Of a stretch of DNA of 10,700 nt, positions 5,669 to 10,679 are shown in pieces. Every line of letters starts with the position of its first letter. Position 1 is the first letter of the stretch. The DNA lies in NCBI GenBank assembly GCA_024654145.1, contig JANLIM010000006.1:1-10700 (forward strand). Direction: 5' to 3'. Source of the stretch: Candidatus Zambryskiibacteriota bacterium (GTDB lineage: Bacteria > Patescibacteriota > Minisyncoccia > Phycocordibacterales > Zambryskibacteraceae). Position numbers and translations under genes: made by a program. The notes under the pieces are model-generated. The model saw only the letters and a list, made by a program, of their open reading frames with translations. It did no database searches and was not told the DNA's origin.

Positions 5669-6791
5669 GTTTGCGAAGAGCAAGACCGATGGCGACAGCG
5701 AACTCAGGCCCCGTCTCCTGCAGAATCTTCTCAAGAAACGCTGGTGCCGCTACTTTATTAAAGGGCATACCCGGCTCCACCTCCGCCTTGAAGTTGGCTT
5801 TGGCCAAATCCGGCAAGCCTTTGAGAGCCGCTCCCCCGCCGACAAGCACTACTTTAGAAACTGTTTTGTTATGCTTTTTTTCAAAAGTGAGAAGTGTCGT
5901 ATTAGCTTCTGCAAAAATATGATCCAGTACAAGCTTTATAATATCTGTCACATTCTTGTCCGGCCCAGCTGCCCCTACTTGTCTCTTCATAATCTCAGCC
6001 TGCTCAGGAGTGATACCGAGCGATTTGGAAAGAGTAGAAGTGATATCCTGCGCTCCGCGATTGACAGTATGTGATGCACGTATCACTCCTCGCTCCACGA
6101 TGTAAAGTTTTGTAGAAGCAGCACCCATGTCCATAATCATGACAGGGCGCAGCCCTTCGTCGAGAACGGAGCGCATGGTGCTAAAGATTTCTATTTCAAA
6201 AAAACTTGCATCAAGCCCTGCTTGAGTAACAATATCTTGGTAGTGCGCAATAGTCTCTTTGTGTATAGCGACCATAAGGACATCAATCTTTTTAATATCT
6301 GCCTTCGGTTCTGTTGATGCAAACTCTGGCGCATAGCCGAGTGGCTCATCTACTTTGTTCTCTTCTTCAACCTCACTCTTTGGTATGACAGACCAGTCGA
6401 GCATCACCTCTGTTATAGGCACGGGTATATACTTCCTCGCTTCTATGGGCACCATGGTTTCAAGTTCTTTAGGACTTACCGCCGGCATCTCCACCATGCT
6501 CATAAGCGAAGAAGCAAAAGGTATAGAAAGCCCGCACAATTTAGTAGTGATATTAACCTCCTTTTCCTTCATAAGGTCAGAGAGAGCAGATGCGAGCTTT
6601 TCTGGAGGTAGCTGCACAGCCTGCCCAACTGTGAGGCCTGCGTAGGGGCCGAGGGCCAACTCGCCATAAGTCTCAAGCACAGCTTGGCCATTCTTTCTTT
6701 TGACCTGGACAATTTTAATAGCCGAAGAGCCGATGTCGATGCCGAGCGCCTTCGGCTCAGGTTTAGTAAAAAAGCTGCTAAAGAATGCCAT
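5649..6791 (-). CDS. pilM: PilM actin-like ATPase of the type IV pilus platform
   Basis: Cytoplasmic actin/FtsA-fold ATPase that binds the N-terminal tail of PilN. The 380 residues show the phosphate-1 motif GIDIGSSAIKIVQV at 17-30, the PilM signature MSMVEMPAVSPKELETMVP (97-115) with IEARKYIP (116-123), the phosphate-2 region MDMGAASTKLYIVERG at 220-235, and the adenosine motif VVLVGGGAALKGL at 314-326. Length is close to the usual 350-380. The start at 6791 gives MAFFSSFFTKPEPKALGIDIG, the typical PilM opening; the frame stays open upstream to 6938, but that would run antisense through comF. No Shine-Dalgarno sequence is visible, and a TATTAT box sits 9 bases before the ATG. It is separated from pilN by the 3906-5648 accessory block, so the usual pilMN coupling is broken. 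Confident. Confidence 0.95.
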   Translation of the reverse strand: MAFFSSFFTKPEPKALGIDIGSSAIKIVQVKRKNGQAVLETYGELALGPYAGLTVGQAVQLPPEKLASALSDLMKEKEVNITTKLCGLSIPFASSLMSMVEMPAVSPKELETMVPIEARKYIPVPITEVMLDWSVIPKSEVEEENKVDEPLGYAPEFASTEPKADIKKIDVLMVAIHKETIAHYQDIVTQAGLDASFFEIEIFSTMRSVLDEGLRPVMIMDMGAASTKLYIVERGVIRASHTVNRGAQDITSTLSKSLGITPEQAEIMKRQVGAAGPDKNVTDIIKLVLDHIFAEANTTLLTFEKKHNKTVSKVVLVGGGAALKGLPDLAKANFKAEVEPGMPFNKVAAPAFLEKILQETGPEFAVAIGLALRKLAETEG

Positions 6792-6800
6792 AGATTGTTC

Positions 6801-6806
6801 TATAAT
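6801..6806. promoter_or_regulatory. Overlapping divergent -10 boxes for pilM and comF
   Basis: The 22-base gap between the two start codons contains TATAAT on the plus strand (6801-6806), 7 bases before the comF ATG. Its complement reads TATTAT toward pilM, 9 bases before that ATG. Transcripts from both would be leaderless or nearly so. No good -35 is visible for either direction, and any -35 would lie inside the opposite gene. Confidence 0.55.
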
Positions 6807-6813
6807 ATCATAA

Positions 6814-7452
6814 ATGAAATTTCTATTAGACTTTTTGTTTCCAAAGAAGCCTAGTGTGCTAGTACTCGAAGCGCTCACAAGCGGAGAAATTCTAAAGACC
6901 CTGCCGCCCGCCACCGGCCCCGAAGGAGAAAACATCATAGCCCTCTTTGACTACTCGCACCCTGTCACCAAAGAGATTGTCTGGGAGATAAAGTATGCTG
7001 GCAACAGAGTGCTAGCAGAACATATGGGAGAGATTCTCTACGACTTCATCATAGACGAGCTTGAAGAAAGAAGAATTTTATCCAAAGAACATTCAGCCAT
7101 TTTGATTCCAATGCCTATCTCGGACAAACGCCGCTTTGAACGTGGCTGGAACCAGGCCGAACTTCTAACCAAAGCTATTAAAAAGTGTGATACTACCTCT
7201 TCCTTCAAATATCTCCCCGGCCAGCTTGTCAAAACTATTCATACCGAGAGTCAAACCCGTACTTCAAGCAAGAAGGAACGTGAGCAAAACCTAGCCAACA
7301 CTATGCGGGTACTTAATCCCCTTTCGGTAAAGGACCGTTTCGTTGTACTCATAGACGACGTAGTTACCACCGGCTCCACATTTACAGAAGCCAAAAGAGC
7401 GCTAAAAGCCGCCGGAGTTAAGAAAATTCTTTGTATCGCCATCGCGCATTAA
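6814..7452 (+). CDS. comF: ComF-family phosphoribosyltransferase-like competence protein
   Basis: ComF proteins have a type I phosphoribosyltransferase fold and are needed for natural transformation. The 212 residues carry the family marks: EIVWEIKYAGNRVLAEHMG (54-72), the hydrophobic IPMPIS (98-103), RRFERGWNQAELL (106-118), KTIHTESQTRTSSKKERE (140-157, matching the R-x-T-x-x-Q region) and the PRPP loop VVLIDDVVTTGST at 177-189. The N-terminal zinc finger (two CxxC pairs) of canonical ComF is absent; residues 1-40 contain no cysteine. The ATG at 6814 follows a TATAAT by 7 bases, so a leaderless transcript is likely, and there is no Shine-Dalgarno sequence. It is divergent from pilM, which fits a role in DNA uptake together with the pilus. 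The exact biochemical activity of ComF is not settled. Confidence 0.93.
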   Translation: MKFLLDFLFPKKPSVLVLEALTSGEILKTLPPATGPEGENIIALFDYSHPVTKEIVWEIKYAGNRVLAEHMGEILYDFIIDELEERRILSKEHSAILIPMPISDKRRFERGWNQAELLTKAIKKCDTTSSFKYLPGQLVKTIHTESQTRTSSKKEREQNLANTMRVLNPLSVKDRFVVLIDDVVTTGSTFTEAKRALKAAGVKKILCIAIAH

Positions 7453-7562
7453 AGCGAAGGAAATATAGTTCAGAAAAACGTCACGGAGGCCGGGCCGAGT
7501 GGAGCGTACATTTTTAGCAAAAAATGATAGCGCGTTTTTCTGAGCTATATTTCCGGAGCTTT
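7451..7562. repeat. Large imperfect palindrome with nested hairpins (structured RNA or mobile palindrome)
   Basis: A 22-base arm at 7459-7480 (starting GGAAATATAGTTCAG) is matched by its inverted copy at 7533-7554 with one wobble position. An outer AAAGC (7451-7455) pairs with GCTTT (7558-7562) across a 3x3 internal loop. The 52 bases between the arms hold at least two smaller hairpins: CAC...GTG around GGCCGGGCC (about 7482-7500), and CATTTTT/AAAAATG (about 7509-7525) flanked by GCG/CGC. A T run follows on the plus strand (7560-7564). The arm begins right at the comF stop, so it could act as the comF terminator, but it is much larger than the other terminators here. The rest of the 139-base gap shows nothing else. 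Confidence 0.75.
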
Positions 7563-7591
7563 TTCTAATTACCTTACTTCACCTTTTCAAA

Positions 7592-7993
7592 CTATCTAGT
7601 CCTGAGAAGTGTATTCACTCTGATAACGCCAGCGATGTTGTAATCCTTCCATTCTTCACCTTCTACTTTATCTACAGAGCGGAGAGTGCCTGTAACAGCT
7701 ATAGTGTCTTCGGCTTTGAGGTCTGTGTTGGCATCCTGGATGCGGGAGATGTCGAGAGCATAGTGTTCGCCTCCGTTACTGCGGACTCCGAGAGTACATT
7801 CTTCTTCTGTTGCACTATCCTTGAGAGGTAAGCAACTGAAGTTACCTGTGATAGTAACCATGCTGTCCACTTGTTCGTTCACCACTTTGTCCCAACCTTT
7901 GAAAAGTAGGAAGCCAAAGATGACTACCGCCACAAGTACGACAACCCACACTACGTTTCTTTGCAAAAATCCCCTGTTTTCTATGTCATTCAT
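7592..7993 (-). CDS. Membrane-anchored protein with probable OB-fold domain
   Basis: A 133-residue protein with a short N-terminal tail, one membrane helix (about 14-32, VVWVVVLVAVVIFGFLLFKGW) and an extracytoplasmic domain of about 95 residues. The alternating pattern SMVTITGNFSCLPL, ECTLGVRSNGGEHYALDISR and DTIAVTGTLRSVD looks like the beta-barrel of an OB fold, with two cysteines (C54 in FSCL and C66 in ECTL) that could form a disulphide. I do not recognise a named family; function unknown. The ATG at 7993 follows a TATAAT box by 9 bases, with no Shine-Dalgarno sequence, so the mRNA leader is only a few bases. It ends with TAG, which shows that TAG is a normal stop here. It is convergent with comF and divergent from the secreted peptidase-like gene. 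Confidence 0.85.
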   Translation of the reverse strand: MNDIENRGFLQRNVVWVVVLVAVVIFGFLLFKGWDKVVNEQVDSMVTITGNFSCLPLKDSATEEECTLGVRSNGGEHYALDISRIQDANTDLKAEDTIAVTGTLRSVDKVEGEEWKDYNIAGVIRVNTLLRTR

Positions 7994-8002
7994 ATGCTCG
8001 CT

Positions 8003-8030
8003 ATTATAAAGTACTTATAGTTTTTAGCAA
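8003..8030 (-). promoter_or_regulatory. Promoter of the OB-fold membrane protein gene
   Basis: TTGCTA (8030-8025) and a perfect TATAAT (8008-8003) are 16 bases apart on the minus strand. The predicted transcript start near 7996 is about 3 bases before the ATG at 7993, so translation would begin on an essentially leaderless mRNA. Confidence 0.65.
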
Positions 8031-8045
8031 ATGCCGAGTTGTGCG

Positions 8046-8074
8046 TTGACACTTCAGACCATACTTTATTTAAT
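8046..8074 (+). promoter_or_regulatory. Promoter of the secreted LAS-peptidase-like gene
   Basis: A consensus TTGACA (8046-8051) is followed after 17 bases by TTTAAT (8069-8074). The transcript would start near 8081 with a leader of about 33 bases that contains GGAGG. It is back to back with the OB-fold gene promoter. Confidence 0.75.
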
Positions 8075-8113
8075 ATAGGTAGAAACGTAACCCTTTTTCC
8101 AATGGAGGCAGTC

Positions 8114-8713
8114 ATGAGGCACTTTCTCTTAGTGATCGCCTTCGTTTCCGCGCTCACTGTCTCTCTCGAAGGCCAAGTTCTCAAAGGCTCCAAGGCCGTG
8201 ATGAAAAAGCAGTTCAATCACGCCAAGGGCCTCGGACTCAGCCGTGCCCAGACGGAAAAGGAGCTCAGGAAGCTCGTTGAAGAAGGGGCTCTTGTCGAGG
8301 TATCCGGCAACAGGAACTACTCCCTCTTTGAAGTTTCATTTCGGTACACCCTGCCAGAAGTGAAGCTCTTCATCGAACGGCTTTCGGAACAGTCTCGTAG
8401 CGCCTGCAAAGATGGACTTGAGGTTTCCGACCTTTCCAGGCCTCTCGACCGTCAGCCGTGGAACGCTTCGCCTCTCTCTGTACATCCAGCTGGCATGGCT
8501 GTCGATTTCCGCATTCCGCGCATCAAAGGAACGAGGAAGGTCAACACTAGGTGTAACGCCTGGCTGCGACGCACACTCGTTTCCATCGAGAATGGTAGCG
8601 GCGTAATCGACGCGACGCAGGAACACAACGTGCCCCACTACCACGTCGCAGTGTTTCCGGACAAGTACGAAGCGTACGTGAAAAGGAAGACTGCACCGAA
8701 GAAAAAGCACTGA
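8114..8713 (+). CDS. Secreted LAS/M15-like (DUF5715-type) metallopeptidase homologue
   Basis: A 199-residue protein with a signal peptide (1-20, MRHFLLVIAFVSALTVSLEG) and a C-terminal domain with the zinc-site pattern of LAS-type peptidases (D-Ala-D-Ala carboxypeptidase, lysostaphin and hedgehog fold). The visible marks are SDLSRPLD (105-112), SVHPAGMAVDF (122-132, H124 and D131 as H-x6-D) and EHNVPHYHVAVFP (170-182, with H175 and H177). The family cuts peptidoglycan peptides; I infer the same here, acting outside the membrane. The middle region KAVMKKQFNHAKGLGLSRAQ and the basic tail KRKTAPKKKH are not recognised. The start at 8114 is chosen because GGAGG ends 5 bases before it and a signal peptide follows directly; the longer frame from 8039 adds a non-signal stretch overlapping the promoter. 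G+C-richer than the core genes; a single-gene unit with its own promoter and terminator. Confidence 0.87.
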   Translation: MRHFLLVIAFVSALTVSLEGQVLKGSKAVMKKQFNHAKGLGLSRAQTEKELRKLVEEGALVEVSGNRNYSLFEVSFRYTLPEVKLFIERLSEQSRSACKDGLEVSDLSRPLDRQPWNASPLSVHPAGMAVDFRIPRIKGTRKVNTRCNAWLRRTLVSIENGSGVIDATQEHNVPHYHVAVFPDKYEAYVKRKTAPKKKH

Positions 8714-8739
8714 CACCGTCACACAACGAGTCAGCACCC

Positions 8740-8768
8740 ACCCGGACGAAGCAACGCTTCGTCCGGGT
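8740..8768 (+). terminator. Terminator of the secreted peptidase-like gene
   Basis: A perfect 13-bp stem (8740-8752 with 8756-8768) with a three-base loop, starting 26 bases after the TGA at 8711-8713. The following plus-strand tract CTCTTATT is only moderately T-rich. Confidence 0.85.
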
Positions 8769-8780
8769 CTCTTATTAAAG

Positions 8781-8808
8781 AGGGCGGCGCCTGCGCAGGC
8801 GCCGCCCT
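8781..8808. terminator. 28-bp perfect G+C palindrome, probable bidirectional terminator
   Basis: The 28 bases from 8781 to 8808 are a perfect palindrome centred on TGC/GCA, followed on the plus strand by TTATCTTTC and on the minus strand by CTTTAATAAG. It lies 18 bases after the stop of the minus-strand cysteine-rich gene, so it mainly serves that gene and backs up the plus-strand terminator beside it. Confidence 0.8.
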
Positions 8809-8826
8809 TTATCTTTCACCCGACTC

Positions 8827-9372
8827 TCAGTTGAGAGTCAGCTCCTGCGCGATCGGCACGATCGCAGGGTTCAGAGCCTCCTCAATGCTCCTCATGTTGT
8901 GGATCAGGACGATGGCGGGCTTCCCGAAATTCGTCATCACCTCAAGGATGCTTGGCACGCGCATGAGATAGCCTTCCCCGCTGTCTCCCGCCTGCCAGAA
9001 GCCGAGCCTGTCGCCGTCGCTCATCGCGCATCCCCTTCTCATGCAATTCACGATCTGGAGAGGCAGTGTCTCGTAGATGTGTGCATGCTTGGACAGCCTG
9101 ACTCCGGAGAAATCTTCGGCCGGAGTGTAGAGGGTGACCGGATCGCCTATGTGGATGGTTTTTTCGCACCAGCCGCATTGAATGCTCATTTTGCCGAGGC
9201 AGCGGATGCAATATTGCGGCTGCTTCGCATCACCTAGGCTGATCTGGACCTTGGTGTGCTCGCCGAAGACATCGACAAAATCCGACAGCCTGGTACGATG
9301 CCCGCACATCCGTGCCTTGTAGCGGTAGTACTCCGAGCGCTGTGGGCAAGAAATCCCACTGTTTGAACTCAT
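8827..9372 (-). CDS. Cysteine-rich putative zinc-binding protein, unknown function
   Basis: A 181-residue soluble protein. C55-x2-C58 and C66-x2-C69 (YCIRCLGKMSIQCGWCEKTI) form a compact four-cysteine zinc-finger pattern, followed by IHIGDPVTLYTP (73-84), a frequent sequel in treble-clef or zinc-ribbon proteins. Further cysteines lie at 9, 23, 110 and 115 (NCMRRGC). The C-terminal half is an alpha/beta stretch ending in AIVPIAQELTLN. It resembles an unnamed family I recall from CPR genomes; I know no function, and nucleic-acid or protein binding is only suggested by the finger. The ATG at 9372 is supported by GAGAGGT about four bases upstream. It has its own promoter (TTGCTA, 17 bases, TAGATA) and is closed by the 28-bp palindrome, again a single-gene unit, G+C-richer than the pilus genes. 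Confidence 0.85.
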   Translation of the reverse strand: MSSNSGISCPQRSEYYRYKARMCGHRTRLSDFVDVFGEHTKVQISLGDAKQPQYCIRCLGKMSIQCGWCEKTIHIGDPVTLYTPAEDFSGVRLSKHAHIYETLPLQIVNCMRRGCAMSDGDRLGFWQAGDSGEGYLMRVPSILEVMTNFGKPAIVLIHNMRSIEEALNPAIVPIAQELTLN

Positions 9373-9389
9373 AGGACCTCTCTTTCTTT

Positions 9390-9418
9390 TATCTACATTC
9401 CTAATTGAAGAGTAGCAA
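9390..9418 (-). promoter_or_regulatory. Promoter of the cysteine-rich gene
   Basis: TTGCTA (9418-9413) and TAGATA (9395-9390) are exactly 17 bases apart on the minus strand. The transcript would start near 9383, giving a leader of about 11 bases that carries the GAGAGGT ribosome binding site. Confidence 0.6.
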
Positions 9419-9435
9419 AAAAGATTCTATTCTAA

Positions 9436-9468
9436 AAGGCCGGTTCCGCACTCGCAGAAGCCGGCCTT
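9436..9468. repeat. Hairpin between divergent accessory genes
   Basis: AAGGCCGG (9436-9443) pairs perfectly with CCGGCCTT (9461-9468) around a 17-base loop. Only the minus strand has a short T run after it (TTTT), yet no minus-strand gene ends here; it lies upstream of the promoter of the cysteine-rich gene. It may be a stranded terminator left from a lost neighbour, or a regulatory structure. Confidence 0.55.
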
Positions 9469-9500
9469 CATTAACAAACAGTGGAGGAAAAGTAATTTTC

Positions 9501-9509
9501 TGATACTAT
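9501..9509 (+). promoter_or_regulatory. Possible extended -10 promoter of the LPW-motif gene
   Basis: TGATACTAT has the form of an extended -10 (TG, one base, TACTAT). The transcript start near 9516 would give a leader of about 30 bases containing GGAGGAAA at 9533-9540. There is no recognisable -35. Confidence 0.4.
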
Positions 9510-9545
9510 CCTAGACAGAAGCACTCATCAACGGAGGAAATCCTG

Positions 9546-9791
9546 ATGACAGAGAGAACCTAGACCGAGCTCTTGTTCAATCCCATATTGGACCAGTTGC
9601 TTGAGAGGCATCCCCTGCCGTGGGAAGCCGGGAGCGATTATCCCTTCGAGATCAAGGCAAAAGACGGCGTCCTCATCGCCAAGTGCATGAGGTCAGACCA
9701 GGCGCAGGCGATTATCAACTTCGTTGAAAGGCGCCAGGCCGTTCTTGATTCGCACATCTTAGAAACTGAGAAGTTCCTCAATGAAATCTAA
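9546..9791 (+). pseudogene. Small LPW-motif protein with in-frame TAG at codon 6
   Basis: A GGAGGAAA at 9533-9540 points to the ATG at 9546, but the frame reads MTERT, then TAG at 9561-9563, then TELLFNPILDQLLERHPLPW onward to the TAA at 9789-9791. Without the TAG it would encode 81 residues. The part after the stop (from a TTG at 9573) has the look of a small accessory or phage-type family: HPLPW, then FEIKAKDGVLIAKC, then a helix AQAIINFVERRQAVL, as in proteins with the order LPW, V-DA-G--VA, A-AIV--VN. TAG is a genuine stop for two other genes here (ends at 4466 and 7592), so recoding is unlikely. Either the gene has a nonsense mutation, or translation restarts at TTG 9573, which lacks its own ribosome binding site. 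Confidence 0.65.
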
Positions 9792-9821
9792 GCTGGCTAG
9801 CCCAGCTCTCGCCCACGAAAT

Positions 9822-9844
9822 GCCGTCCCGTAAAGCGGGACGGC
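9822..9844. terminator. Bidirectional terminator between LPW-motif gene and Nudix gene
   Basis: A perfect 9-bp stem (9822-9830 with 9836-9844), five-base loop, flanked by GAAAT and AATTTC that can extend it. It lies between two convergent genes. T-rich sequence follows on the plus strand (AATTTCTTT); the minus side (ATTTCG) is weaker. Confidence 0.75.
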
Positions 9845-9864
9845 AATTTCTTTGCTCTAATGCA

Positions 9865-10347
9865 TCAAATTTCACTCACTTCAAAAAGTTCTTGGGAAAG
9901 TATCTTGGCGGAATACTCGGCATCAGATGGACGGTCGAAATGGAACTTGCCCCTAAACAATTTCCCGCTTAGTAGATAAGGGAACCAGTACTCATCATCC
10001 GACCACATCTGTTGGAATGGTATTTCCCCGAACTTAAACCACTCCGGCTTCATCTCCTCGCTTTCCTGCGGCTCTCCTACATAATCACCTATCTTGAATA
10101 TGTGCACCTCAAGTATCTTAGGATCAGTCTCGAAAGAGAACTCGAGTATCCCAACTTTATTCAAATCTTTTGGCTCCAAACCCACCTCTTCCCTAAGCTC
10201 TCTAGTCGCCGCTGATTCGATAGACTCTCCTTCATCCACCTTTCCTCCAAAACCGTTCCACCTCCCCTCGCCAAATCCCCTCTTCTTCATGCCAAGAAGA
10301 ACTTGGCCATCCTTGCACACCATGCAGAGAGTTAGTGATTTCTTCAT
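9865..10347 (-). CDS. MTH1-like Nudix hydrolase (8-oxo-dGTP diphosphatase)
   Basis: Nudix hydrolases of the MTH1 type remove oxidised purine nucleoside triphosphates from the pool. The 160 residues contain a perfect Nudix box at 35-57 (G-x5-E-x7-REL-x-EE-x-GL). The protein matches eukaryotic MTH1 unusually well along its length: GFGEGRWNGFGGKV (24-37), EVHIFKIGDYVGEPQESEEM (80-99), PEWFKFGEIPF (101-111), MWSDDEYWFPYLL (114-126) and FRGKFHF (131-137). N31, W115, D117 and D118 fall where MTH1 has its base-recognition residues N33, W117, D119 and D120, so purine specificity is plausible. The ATG at 10347 has no Shine-Dalgarno sequence; a TACTAT box ends 6 bases upstream, suggesting a leaderless transcript. 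Family certain; the substrate is inferred. Confidence 0.94.
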   Translation of the reverse strand: MKKSLTLCMVCKDGQVLLGMKKRGFGEGRWNGFGGKVDEGESIESAATRELREEVGLEPKDLNKVGILEFSFETDPKILEVHIFKIGDYVGEPQESEEMKPEWFKFGEIPFQQMWSDDEYWFPYLLSGKLFRGKFHFDRPSDAEYSAKILSQELFEVSEI

Positions 10348-10353
10348 GTGTTA

Positions 10354-10359
10354 ATAGTA
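10354..10359 (-). promoter_or_regulatory. Putative -10 box abutting the Nudix start codon
   Basis: TACTAT on the minus strand, separated from the ATG at 10347 by 6 bases (TAACAC). The transcript would begin at or next to the A of the start codon. The best-placed -35 is only CAAGGT. Confidence 0.45.
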
Positions 10360-10407
10360 TCGCATACATGGGAAAAACCTTGAAAACATGCTAAATTAAC
10401 GCACATT

Positions 10408-10495
10408 GGAGACGTGTCAGAGTGGTCTATCGTGCCTCCTTGCTAAGGAGGTAGGCTTCACGGCCTCGCGAGTTCGAATCTCGCCGTCTCCGCCA
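10408..10495 (+). tRNA. tRNA-Ser(GCT)
   Basis: Class II tRNA with acceptor GGAGACG/CGTCTCC (10408-10414 with 10485-10491), anticodon stem CCTCC/GGAGG (10435-10439 with 10447-10451), loop TTGCTAA with anticodon GCT at 10442-10444, a long variable arm with a GGC/GCC stem, T arm GCGAG-TTCGAAT-CTCGC (10468-10484), discriminator G and encoded CCA. The D stem (TCA against CGT) is poorly paired, with one canonical pair by my alignment. It reads AGC and AGT. Confidence 0.95.
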
Positions 10496-10517
10496 CTGCT
10501 GGTAAGATAGTACGATA

Positions 10518-10607
10518 GGAGAGATGGATGAGTGGTTTAAATCAACGGTTTACTAAACCGTCGAGCCTTAACCGGCTCCGTGGGTTCGAATCCCACTCTC
10601 TCCGCCA
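10518..10607 (+). tRNA. tRNA-Ser with unusual ACT anticodon
   Basis: Class II tRNA with acceptor GGAGAGA/TCTCTCC (10518-10524 with 10597-10603), D stem GAT/ATC, anticodon stem ACGGT/ACCGT (10545-10549 with 10557-10561), loop TTACTAA giving anticodon ACT at 10552-10554, variable stem GAGCC/GGCTC, T arm GTGGG-TTCGAAT-CCCAC (10580-10596), discriminator G and encoded CCA. Every stem is fully paired, so it does not look decayed, yet A at position 34 is very rare in bacteria. It would read AGT, already covered by the GCT tRNA 22 bases upstream. Confidence 0.9.
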
Positions 10608-10638
10608 ATTTTCAATTTCAGCATTTTGGGAAGAGATT

Positions 10639-10679
10639 GCCTCGGCGCGTTGCGCCTCGGCAGGCGCGCTACGCGCGCC
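10639..10679. repeat. Two tandem G+C-rich hairpins downstream of the tRNAs
   Basis: GGCGC/GCGCC (10644-10648 with 10652-10656, three-base loop) is followed by GGCGCGC/GCGCGCC (10663-10669 with 10673-10679, loop TAC). GCCTCGGC occurs twice, at 10639-10646 and 10654-10661. No gene is visible from 10608 to 10700. It may be the tRNA operon terminator (though no good T run follows) or a REP-like element. Confidence 0.6.

Noticed and set aside
6792..6938. N-terminal extension of pilM
   Set aside because: It would run antisense through the start of comF, and PilM proteins normally begin shortly before the GIDIGSS motif, as with the ATG at 6791.
8039..8113. Longer start for the secreted peptidase-like protein
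   Set aside because: It would begin upstream of the TTGACA promoter and would bury the signal peptide behind 25 residues.
8899..9237. Plus-strand open frame opposite the cysteine-rich gene
   Set aside because: The minus strand has the ribosome binding site, promoter and patterned cysteines; the plus frame is a shadow.
9546..9791. Genome-wide reassignment of TAG to an amino acid
   Set aside because: Two other genes here (ending at 4466 and 7592) use TAG as their natural stop, and known CPR recoding concerns TGA.
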